A stretch of 64,000 bases of DNA, from contig JABAKD010000021.1 of NCBI GenBank assembly GCA_012845835.1, positions 16,196,543-16,260,542 of the forward strand. The letters run 5' to 3'. The stretch is from Undaria pinnatifida. Taxonomy: Eukaryota > Sar > Phaeophyceae > Laminariales > Alariaceae. Of the stretch, positions 12,245 through 23,100 are shown one piece after another; position 1 is the stretch's first letter, and each line of letters starts with the position of its first letter. The position numbers were made by a program, and so were the translations under genes. A model generated the notes under the pieces. The model did not search any database and had not been told where the DNA came from. It saw only the letters and a program-made list of their open reading frames with translations.

Positions 12245-13129
12245 ATGTGAATAGGTCCTCTATCCCAGAACGGACGAAGTCGCGAAGATGCCGAGGCGGA
12301 AGAGCACCTTTACGGCCGGTGTAGCCAAGCATTTTCTTTAGTTCGTTTAGCAAGGAGAGGTGCTAGAGCTCGGCCCAACCAAGAGGGGTCATGGAGGCTA
12401 TCGTCCTTACAAGCCTCGCCTCTCGGTCTTGGTTCCGTGCCCTGATATTCAGTCAGGTACCTGGCGCACGACGAAAGATCCCGTCAGGATACCAGATTCA
12501 GGACCGACCCTCTGTGAAAACGGAAGGGTCTCAGAAATGATATCGGAAGCGGGCAGACTCTCTTAGGCCTGACGTTGGAGGTATCCATCCGTATATATAC
12601 GCATAATGTGAGTTCTAGACTATACGTGTAAGATCTATACGTTGTACGTCCTACCATGTTCATCACATACCAGTCCGATATCCGATATGTCCGATAGATA
12701 TGTCCGGTATAGGTCGACCCTATCGTTTAGCTGGCACTTCGGGAGCACATCACACGTTTTCACCAAGATCTAAGGTGTCGGCTGACGGTCTAGTGTTGAC
12801 CCGTCAGCGTGTTTGGATTTATCATACTAGTTTCAGTGTTGTACTTCCTTGACGGCTGTCCGTCAAGGAGCAACAGTGCCGTCAAACCCACATCAGCTTA
12901 TCTATCTTTGGTTTTCACAGAAAAAAAAAAGTGGCGGTTTGCTTCGTATCTTTCGACCTGTCTGTGCTGTTATTTTCATATTTCTCCGACACGGGAGTGT
13001 TCCGAAATCGTTCCATATGCCTACTCGTATGTTTCTTGCACGTCGTTGTTTTGTTTCGTCCCCAAATAAGTTGCTTCGGTTCTCAAAACATTCCATGAAT
13101 AATGTGTAAATATTGAAAAACGTCAGCTA
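12245..13129. other. No gene recognised
   Basis: Short frames on both strands lack known motifs. 12620-12720 contains small CCGATATGTCCGATA-type repeats. Confidence 0.5.
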
Positions 13130-13269
13130 GCTGTGAGATTGAAGATTTCGTCGAAACTCATCTTTGCAAGCTGTGTATGAGACTCCGATCGCGCGTATTC
13201 CTGGGTCTGTACATATGTTGTCGGTGATGACCGTCGGTGTTGTTGCCTTATGTTCTACCCCTTTAACGA

Positions 13270-15290
13270 AAAACCTACACGGAGTATCGCAGGGGGAGAG
13301 TGGCGAGTAAGTAATGGCAGGAAACCGGTGCAGACACAGACAGGGCAACCAAGGGCCGAGCGTGGCGCTTTGAAGACGAAGCAAAATAAGCTCGGACTGG
13401 TTAGGTTCGGGTTAGTTTTGATATATAGTTTGAGTTAGAGGGTTAGGGTTAGTTGAGACTAGGGTTCGGTTAGTTTCTCTATTGCCTGCAGACGCAAAGG
13501 AAGGCGGTTCTGGTGGGTGAATGACGGCAGGCAACCGGTCGGTGTAGGTAGAACTCGAGAGGGGGGGCGAACGCGGCGCTTCATGTACAAAGCCATCTGT
13601 TAGCGATAAGGTTGGAAATAGGGTCAGGATTAGGGGTGTTAGGTAGAACTCGCGGGGGGGGGGGCGAACGTGGCGCTTCGTGCACAAAGCCAGCTAACTG
13701 TTAGCGATAAGGTTGGAAATAGGGTCAGGATGTTCGTTTGCAATTTATTAAAATGAAAATACACTCCAGCTGTGAGATCGAAGATTTCGTTGAAACTCAT
13801 CTTTGCAAGCTGTGTGTGATACTCCGATCGCGCGTATTACGAGTTGTGTGTCCTCACTAAGGATATAGGTCGGCAACTCCCCTTACAACTACAGTGTAGC
13901 TATCAGGGTCAACAGGGTGATTTTAGTCAGTCTGTGCGCGGAAACTATAAAACCCGCTTCTGAGGGGGACAAAATCTGGCAGCTGTGGAGGGAAATGTAT
14001 CCTTTTATCAAGTGAATCCTGTAACTCGAATAACCGGTGAGGGGGGGGGGCGGAGTTTTGAAGGACGTGGGGGCCTGGTTTTGATCAAAAGCGAGCGGGG
14101 TTGGAGGGGGGGGGGGAGGGGGGGGGAAGGGGGGGGGGGGGCGGACGGGCGGGCAATCTGTGCATGTAAGCTATAAATCCTTTCAAGGGGATAAATGTGA
14201 CGGTTTTGGAAGAAAAAAAAAAAAAAAAAATGCACCTGTTTATCATGGGGGGGGGGGGGGTTGGGGCGGGGGTGGGGCGTGTGGGGCAGCTCAATCTGTG
14301 CGTGGAAACTATACAATATTTTGAAGAGATAAATGTGACGGTTTTGGAAATAATGCAATTTAGTAGCATCTGACGCCACAAGGAAGAAGTCAATATCGGC
14401 GGGGAGATGACGGCAAGCATCCCGTGCAGATACAGATCGAGGGAGAAGCATACGTGACGCTTCAGACATAAAGCAATCGGTTAGGACTACGTAGGGTGTC
14501 ATTGAGAGAGGAGCAGGGCGAGGGGTACCGAGTTCCACTACCAAGTGACGTCGTAGATGGAGGTGATATTGACGCGTAGATTGCGTACAGCAACAGACAG
14601 ATGCGCAATACTATCCGAGAGAAGCAACGAACGTGAAGCTCTTCAGGCAAACCAATCGGGTAGGGCTACTTGTACAGGTCTGGAAGAGGGGCAGGGGTAG
14701 GGGTAGGTTCAGTGCCACATGGCGACGTAGCCGCAGGCGGTTTAGACGAGTACATGACGGAAAGCGACAGACAGGTGCGAATACAATTCGAGGGAAGAAC
14801 GAATGTAACGCTCTTGAGAGAAAAGAAGCAAATCGGTGGAGTTGAAGGAGTGAGTTACGGTGAGTTCAGGGAAAGGAAGCGATAGGGAGCGTTAGGGGTG
14901 AGGTTGGGCACATGATAGGGAGGGTTAGTTTTACCGCCACCTGATGCCCCAGAGGAAGGCGAGTTTGACGAGTAGATAACGGCAAGCAACCGGCGTAGAT
15001 ACAACAAAGGGAGGACCGAGTGGGCGTTACGGCTCAAGACACGCAACAACCAAAATCGAGTAGATAACGGCAAGCAACCGGCTTAGATACAACGAAGGAA
15101 GGACCGAGTGGGCGTTACGGCCCAAGACACGCAACAGCAAAACCCGCGAGTGCCTTACACCGAGGAACGTTAGTTTCGGCTGGCACAAAACGGCAAGCGA
15201 CTGGTGCAGATACGTACCAGTACCAGAATATACTTCAAGCGAGAAAGGAACAAACGTCACGCTTCAGACAAAACAAAGAAACGGTGCAAG
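13270..15290. repeat. Diverged tandem repeat with GACGGCAAGCAACCGG core
   Basis: At least eight copies of a roughly 80-200 bp unit (for example near 13310, 13520, 13655, 14400, 14740, 14970, 15060 and 15180) share ACGGCAAGCAACCGG, GTAGATACA and CGTTACGGC words. An inverted family A copy interrupts the array at 13745-14400. Confidence 0.75.
13745..14400 (-). repeat. Dispersed family A, inverted copy
   Basis: The same tail and C-run subunits as the left-hand copies, read on the minus strand; C-runs appear as G-runs at 14040-14280. A short tail fragment also occurs at 13130-13200. Confidence 0.85.
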
Positions 15291-15504
15291 CAACGATAGC
15301 GCGAAGACGCGACTTGCCGGGGAGCACACGCGAGCGTTGAAGAATTCCTTAATCTGACTGCTCACGCGATGAACCCGCAGCCAACAAGAACGTGTCCCAG
15401 TATATAAAATACTGCGTTCACCGTCCAAGTGGTTACAACTGAGACATCCCCCGGTACGGGCGAAAGCAGATTCTAAGAAACTTTCGAGCCCGTATCATGA
15501 GAAC

Positions 15505-15557
15505 CTCATCATCCATCATCCATCATCCATCGTCCATCATCCATCATCCATCATCAC
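15505..15557. repeat. CATCATC 7-bp tandem repeat
   Basis: Seven nearly perfect copies of the heptamer. Confidence 0.95.
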
Positions 15558-15559
15558 CC

Positions 15560-16802
15560 GAAACATGACGTCGAAGGCATTCATGTTCAATCGCTCAATC
15601 CGACCAGCACGTCAATGCGCTAGTCCTAAAACAAATCACTCGCAAAAATACCACACCAACCGGTTGTTCCTCCTCTTAGAAACGTTTTGGTCCAAAAAAA
15701 GCACCCTGTACAGTGAGATGACTCAAACTGCAGCACGTATCCACTCTAATTGCAATAAGTTTTTCCCCAGGGACGCGGGTGTGGTTCGAAAGGGGATCAT
15801 CCGCCGCGTGTGGAACCCGAACAGCGATACTAGCAGCCAACGGCAAGCGCGCGCATTCAGGAATCGCTCACGAAGATCTCTGCCAGGAAGGAGAACCACT
15901 GGGACAGATGTTCAAAAAAAAACAGAATCGCCCAGAAGGGCCATCCGACAAAAAAAACATAAACCCACGCCTAGTTCCGAGAGGGAGGCCTACACAGCGG
16001 GGGGCCATTCATAATTAAGTCAAGTAAAAGACAAGAAACAGCAAATGCATTGATTAAATTGACAGGCATTATTGATTCGTAGACAAACTCCACCCCTCCG
16101 GTATGTTCGTTTTGCTTTTCGCTACCGTCTACTTGTTGCGTACTCTCGTAGTCGCCGGCAACACAAGCCTCGCAACGATGGGCGTAAGCACATTAGGAAC
16201 TACACATTTCTGACTCAACGACATTTCTGCCGGAACTGAAGAACGAACAAATATCGTTGGAATGCCGTTCATGTTTTACGACATTTTTCGTTGCATAACT
16301 AGGTCGTGGGATTTCCCCATCGGTTTGCAAAAAAAACACACACACACATTTCCTGAAAGGCGGTACAGAGCCCTCTCCCGGGACGAATCTCAGAAAAAAA
16401 AAGGCTGCACCCGTGAGAATGCATCTTTTTTCGTCAATTGTTTGTTTTAAACCATCGCTTTTACTCTCCGGCGCTCAACGCGTAAGAGGTTTTGACCCTC
16501 AGCGAACTTCTGGACAAGCCGGGTTCAGAACTCCCACTTTTTCAGCTTTTAATGCTCGTTGATTTGCATCGATATGTGTGGCATGGACCGCGCAGCCAAA
16601 ACAAGAAGGCGTCAGTGTATCTTGCTCAATTTAGTTCGCCACGCGCGGTACCCGAGCAGCGCCTCTAGCACCCCACGGCTAGTCGTAGGGCAGGCGTACT
16701 CATACTCGCTCGCCAAATGTGCGCGAATAAGAAAGAATGGGCCAAAGAAAAAGAAATACAGGGGCACCGCCGACATCAATGCCGCCAGAACTCCGGCGCC
16801 TG
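15560..16802. other. Region downstream of CTC1, no gene recognised
   Basis: It should contain the CTC1 3' UTR (minus strand), but no clear polyadenylation signal was seen. 15560-15610 shares a TGACTTCGAAGGCATTC-type word with 30540 and 56190. A 51-codon minus frame near 16628-16790 has a hydrophobic stretch but no splice support. Confidence 0.5.
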
Positions 16803-17168
16803 TCAGGAAAGTCTACCCAACACCGCGTACGCCTCCTCCCGGGCCCCCACATCCTCTAACTCATTCCCGTGCAACACCAAGCTAGGCAACAATAACGTCT
16901 CCATGCCCTCGCCCATAACATCCACGACCGCCGACCTATACCCTCCCAATCTACCACCCCCACCTCCACCTCCACCCCAGCCATCCCCTTCGCGTTTGAG
17001 GACTTGCACGCACATTGCTGCTATCTTCCCCCTCGCCTTGCCTGCGCGGATAGCGGCTTCTCCTAGGGAAACTCTTGCGTTTGTCAGGACTGGGGGAGCC
17101 TGTGAGCTAGCGGCATACGCTAACGCGCTGCTGTTTCCCGACTTGGAGCCTGCTTGGCCGGAGAAGGC
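16803..17168 (-). CDS. CTC1: CTC1 exon 15 (C-terminus)
   Basis: Encodes aa 2927-3047 and the stop at 16805-16803. It has an excellent acceptor: a pyrimidine tract of about 35 nt ending ctctcttctcag|GCC, phase 0. ALAYAASSQAPPVLTNARVSL resembles the family segment [20 protein letters not shown]. After a Gly insert the end (LVLHGNELEDVGAREEAYAVLGRLS) resembles the animal C-terminus in position and spacing. A GT at 16816 could act as a donor, but no phase-compatible downstream exon is evident. Confidence 0.88.
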   Translation of the reverse strand, partial: AFSGQAGSKSGNSSALAYAASSQAPPVLTNARVSLGEAAIRAGKARGKIAAMCVQVLKREGDGWGGGGGGGGRLGGYRSAVVDVMGEGMETLLLPSLVLHGNELEDVGAREEAYAVLGRLS

Positions 17169-20100
17169 CTGAGAAGAGAGAGGGGTAAGGGACGGAGGTG
17201 GGGGAGGGGGGGTTGATAAACCATATCGGTGACGACGGTGGAACGGCGGGCGGGCAGGGGGGGGCGCATTAGCATACATGGCCGTGATGTTAAAGGCCAT
17301 AGACCCTCGCATCCTTACAACACCGGGACAAAGCACGTCAGGTTTTCACCGACCAGGCTTTTCAGGCCTTTGTTTCGCCGGCTCCGGGCACCTTTGCTCG
17401 GGGAACCAACCTTTCGCGAGCGGCCGCCCTATTGGTTTCGAAACGTTCAGTTTTGGCGGTCTCTTGTCCCGCCACCTTTCTGCGCCGCAGATAAAACTAT
17501 TTGCTACGCTGCTTGGAAAATGGAGGTGCCCCCCCGCATCGTGGCCTTGGTGCAGCCTTAAAATATCCCGCAAAACATCCCGCAAAACATCCCGCATCCC
17601 AAATAGAGGGTGGGTGTTTGGGCGATGGGCGTTGGAGCAGATGCGTTCGACGGCAAGAAAGTGGCGTAGACTTAGAATGAGATATACGCCACTTTTGGAG
17701 GTTCTCAAGCGCTAAAAAGTGTATTATTTTCTTGGACTCAGATATAAGCAGTTATTGGAGGCCATCAAGTGATTACGAAGTGGCTGATATTTGGGCTCAG
17801 ATATAAGCCATATTTTGGAGGTTCTCAAGTGATTAAAAAACGGCTTATCCTTAGACTCAGATATAAGCCACTTTTGGGAGGCTCTCAAATAACAAAAAAG
17901 TGGCTTAGACTTGGAATGAGATATAAGCCACTTTTGGAGGTTCTCACGTAATAACAAAGTGGCTTACATTTAGACTCAGATATAAGCCACTTTTGGAGGT
18001 TCTCAAGTGATAACAAAGTGGCCAATATTTAGACTCAGACTGTTACAGTGCCATTTTTTCAGCCAAACGTTTTCCGCGTGACGGGGCTTTCCACTGAGAA
18101 ACGGCCGTCCTATACCCAATATATCAGGAAGCTCGTATGTACTTCCTAAGGTACTACAGTACATCAGTTATGCCTCTAGTCCAAGGGATTGTGCATCAGT
18201 GTCATCAGTGCCAGGCGAACACTGTCAGTCATAGTCGAGTCTTGGGCGAGGGACGGAGCTCCTGAAGTAAGCAACGTGCAGTAAGGGGAAAATGACAAGC
18301 ACCTCTACCGTACCATGCGCCTTAACATCACACCCTCGGTGATAACTTTCACGGTTCTACTACAGAATATATCACCGGGGTGGAATACCGGAGGGGGGGG
18401 GGGGTATACAACGTGATGTGCGGTACATGCGTCTTGGTAGCATCGTGGCCGAAACATTGTTGAAGAAGCACACACAATGGCGGGAGAGAACCGACAGGAG
18501 ACGGACGCAATCCAGCATTCATGAGAGGGTCAAACCGCTCTAACAAACTACTTCAACACAGCAGCAAATAACCGCCGACCTGCAGCGAAACAGCGGCAGA
18601 TCTGCAGCGGGCAGCAATTGCCCCGAAAATCGATACAAAACGAACAGGGGTCACCCTGCGGTAGACTCAAGAGGGAAACAATGACGACTAAAACTGAAGC
18701 TTGCAACATCGCCGACACCAAGCAGCCCGGGCTGCTCCCAACAGCCCGGGCTGCTGGGGTAGGTTGTGTCCTCACTGCAATGAAAGAAACGGTATCATAC
18801 CACACGCGCAACGTGGTGGAACTCGTATTGTTGCTGCTCGTTCTTCCTAGACAAATAATACGCTCGCCCCACGCACAAAACAGCAAGAACGAGGCATCTC
18901 ACCACCGGTCCATGCCGCCGTGCCGCCGCCTCGATATCCCGCCTGGCCCCCGCTGGTAGCTTGAGCAGCTTAACCACATCGTCACCGTCGAGGAGAAGCA
19001 GCGCCTGGTTAGCGACAAACCGCACAGCGCAAGGCACACCACCAACGTATCCGAGACGGGTGTTGCTGCTCAGTGTTGCTAAAGGCTCAGTCAAAGGTTA
19101 CCGTAGGCGGAGGGGGGGCTCAGTCAAACGTTACGGTAGGCGGGGGGTAGGCTCAGCCAAAGGTTACGGTGGGCGGGGGGTAGGCTCAGTCAAAGGCTAC
19201 GGTAGGCGGGGGGGGGGGCTTACTCAAAGGCTACGGTAGGCGGGGGGTATCGCATGTTCATTACCCAGCATACGCCGTTCCCGCGGGTGGCCCTGGACCT
19301 CGCTCAAGAGCGGACTCTAACATGATTTGCTGGCGCCATGCTACTACTACAAGGTAGCACTCTTTGAGCCCAGACATGCTCTCAATGGCGTTCCTGCACT
19401 GCGGAGCACCGAAAGAAATCGCGCGGATCCGAGGTGTACTTTTTACAGTGTATGGTTGTTGCAACACAAGTTGCATACTTGTCCCATGGGATCGGGCGTT
19501 GGGCATTATTCTTCAAGGTCGGTTGAAACCTATTAATGGGTGGGATGAGCTCCTCAAGTAAGGACTCGCAAAAAAAGCGAGGAACCTCTTCATGAAAAAA
19601 AAACAGGTGACATGGCGCTAGCCATAATAGTGTATTGAGGTATATACCCCTTTCTTCGCAAAAACGTGTTCGGAATGACGGGGGCTCCTTTCAATACTAT
19701 CAATACTATAAATACTGTCAACAAAATCGCTGAAATATCATTCTTGTTTTGCAATATGATATTGTTGTGTACCTAAAACATTATCGGTTCGTTGATCGGG
19801 TTGCAAACGCCCTCTCCGTTTACTCAAGAACAAGTTCTCGGGTTTGGTAGAGAGCTCCTGAAGTGATCACCCTCGGAGGGAACAAAGAAACAATCGTAAA
19901 CCTCTACCGTACTGTTAGCACTATTACTATACAATTAATACTATTACTATTGGGGTACTATTGGGGTACTATTCGCATACCATCAGTAGCATGTGTCACA
20001 CCCCTACTCGGCGTAGAACTCGACTGATGCTCCCGAGTAAAATCGAGGAGGGGCGTCACCCCGACCTACCCCTGTGCGGTCACCACCCACCGTATATCCT

Positions 20101-23100
20101 GAGAGGCATGCTTCCACGCTACAGTTTTCGGGCTCCGTCCTGTGACCGCACACCAGGCTACTGTATAGCGATGAGAGAATGTAACAACAACAACAACAAC
20201 CACCACCACCACCGGCCGCTGTTATCACCTGCCCCGTGCCGTCGTCGACGTTAGCAGACCCTTCCCAGCGCACCTCCCAGTTTGAAGCGACGTCACACCT
20301 CGCCCAGCACGTTCCAGCAACGAGGTCCCTCTCTCGGATCTACTTAGGGTTAGGGTTAGGGTTAGGGGTAGCTTAGCCGGAGCGTGCGGCATATCATCGT
20401 GGGTATCGCCGCCATGTCCGAAGAGCATTGCCCTTGTGAGGTATCGTTCGTAGCACGCGAGATCGAGCTGCCACACACAGGTTGCAAACAAAATGTTCGA
20501 CGAATTCCTCGATCTTGCTGTTAGTGTGAGGTGTCCTGACAATACCGTAAACCAGAAGAAAAAATAAAACGTGCTTGACTCTTCTACATAGGAGCAACCC
20601 GCAGAAAGAGCTAAAAGCGCACGACAACTAAAACGCGCGCTACGGTAGGGTAGCACTGTTTGGCTAAAATCCTGTCCGAACGACGAGGCTCCGTAACCAT
20701 TCAAACATCTTTTTTTTATGCAATAACGTTATTTTTGCATACCCCCTTTTTTTGCCCATGATCAAGGATACGGTATTATTGCGTTACGATAAACCTCCTT
20801 TTTGACTGCCGGTTTTGAGGTATCGTAACATATCATATCATATCATATCATATCATATCATATCATATCATATCATATCATACCATATCATATCATATCA
20901 TATCATATCATATCATATCATATCATAATCATATCACATCATATCATATCATATCACATCACATCATATAATATCATATCATATCATATCATATCATATC
21001 ATGTTATATCATGTTATATCATATCATACATACTATCGCACTATCATACTCGCACGAGCGACTCCGCACCCTCACCGACAAAAACACGTTGTAGACTAAT
21101 AGTTTGGTGCACGAAGCTAACCATCCGTTGGGGGATTCATATCGAAAAAAAAATCAGTTAACAGCACGAAGAAACCCTAACGCCGCAAGGAATAGGGGGG
21201 TCACTCTCGCGCGCGTGACCCCCGAGCCGCTGACGAAAAAAAAAAAAAAAAAAAAAAAACTGAAGAGCCTTCGAAACAACAATGGTTGGTACACCTCTAC
21301 CCTATTAATAGGATGTTGTCTCAAGCACGTTCCACGCCATGTGCACGGTACGGCTGGAGGACGCCTGCTGCGATAGAGATCACATTTTTTCGCAATTTGC
21401 TTTTCTTTTCTCGCTGAATCTTTTAGGCACTCGTTAACCCAATATCGCCGGAACGTCACTTTTGTTGTTTTCGTATTATTTTTTTATTGGCTTTCGTTTA
21501 CACCTATTAACAGGGCACGAGATTTTTTATCGGGTTGCACTTTCATTTTCTCAAAAAACAGCCGGCTTTGTGGGAGGGGCATATGGTGTAAATCTTCTCA
21601 AGCCAAGAACCTTGAAGGGGAAAAAACAATGGTTGGTAAGGTCACCTCTACCGTTCCATGTGTCGGAGCCGACTCGCCAGAACACCACTTCGAAGAGAAT
21701 CTCTCGTGCACATAAAACGGGGTACCGATAACAACCCCGCTTGCCATGTGGCCACCCCACGGTTGCGCACGAGCAGCAGGCGACGCCGGGCGACAAGGGC
21801 CAGGCAAACGATCATCAAGCTACGAAAAAAACATTCTACCCGCTCACCGCGCCACAGTGTCGGCACCACGTCGCCGCCTTCGCAAACCTCACGCTGACCA
21901 CCGACATGCACGTAATCCTTCGAGAAGCACGAACGAGAACGCCGCGCTTGCACATCTCGCCCAAAGTGGGCACCGTCGATCCTAGAACTGATCTCTGAAT
22001 CGATCTCGGCACCGGTTCGGGGACCGGTCCCGAACACTTTCGTTTTCCTCTCGTCTTCTCAGACACATCACGGGCATCATCAAAACTTTGCTTTGAATTG
22101 CCCGCCGCAGGCCAACCACCGGACGAGCCGTGAACGCCTGCGAGGCGGGACAGCGACATCCCGTAACCTGTGTCGTTCTTCCCTGGCGTGCACCTGGCGG
22201 GTGTCGCGGATGAGCCGCTAGAACAGCGATCACCGCTGTCTTCGTGATGCCGCTCTGGTGCCGCGGTGACGGCTAAACTCTCCGCGCTCTCACGGGGAGG
22301 TGGTAGCGTCCGCTCTTGACCTAACCCTAACCCTAGCCCCGGCGGCTGTGCCGACGAAGGTGGGGGCGACGGGGGAGCGTTCAAAGGGTGCGTGTCGAGA
22401 AGCAACTCACGCCCGCCGCGCGTAGCCCTGATCACGCCCCGTCCATGCAGCGTCGTGGCACCATGCGAAGAAGAACCTTGAAAAAAACTTCGAGCTGCTC
22501 CTTCGGGCACGTCATCGCTTCCACCAGCACCTCCCTCCTCGGGGTCGCAAGCAGCCGTTGCGGGCGTAGGAAACAGGAGCAGCGGAGGGGACGACAAATT
22601 GCCGATCATTGAGCCGTCTCCTGAGTTAGCCGTAGAACTGACACCATAAACGTTTCCGTGCTCCGCGCCTAGCGGGGGGTAGGAGTCACTGGCGGGGGCG
22701 GGAGCAGACCAGCCTAAGACGGGGACGTACGCCGGGGGAGGGGGCAGTGCCAGAGATACCACCTGCGAGAACCGAGGGTGGCATGCGGGAGAGTGGGGGG
22801 TAGCGTAAGGTATTCGGAGGCGTTGCGATTGCGACAGGAGACGCGCGCTACAACGAGCGTATAAATACATATACTTCGAAGTATGGTACATTGTAGCCAG
22901 AATAGTTATGGTCGACAGGGCTCCTCAAGTAGACCATAAACAACAAAAACAAGCCAATAACGTTTGAACACCAGTTGCGTTTCATTCACTAGGACGGACA
23001 CATGCTGCGGAAGAGGTTACCCCGATTTTGTTTCTGGAGGTGATCACTTGAGCACCGCCCGAAAACTGATTTTGCAGAGTAAAACGACAGTGCAACCATT

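Noticed and set aside
16628-16790. Minus-strand frame with a hydrophobic stretch (LYFFFFGPFFLI) after CTC1
   Set aside because: The only link from exon 15 would be an intron of about 20 nt, and exon 15 already ends where the family ends.
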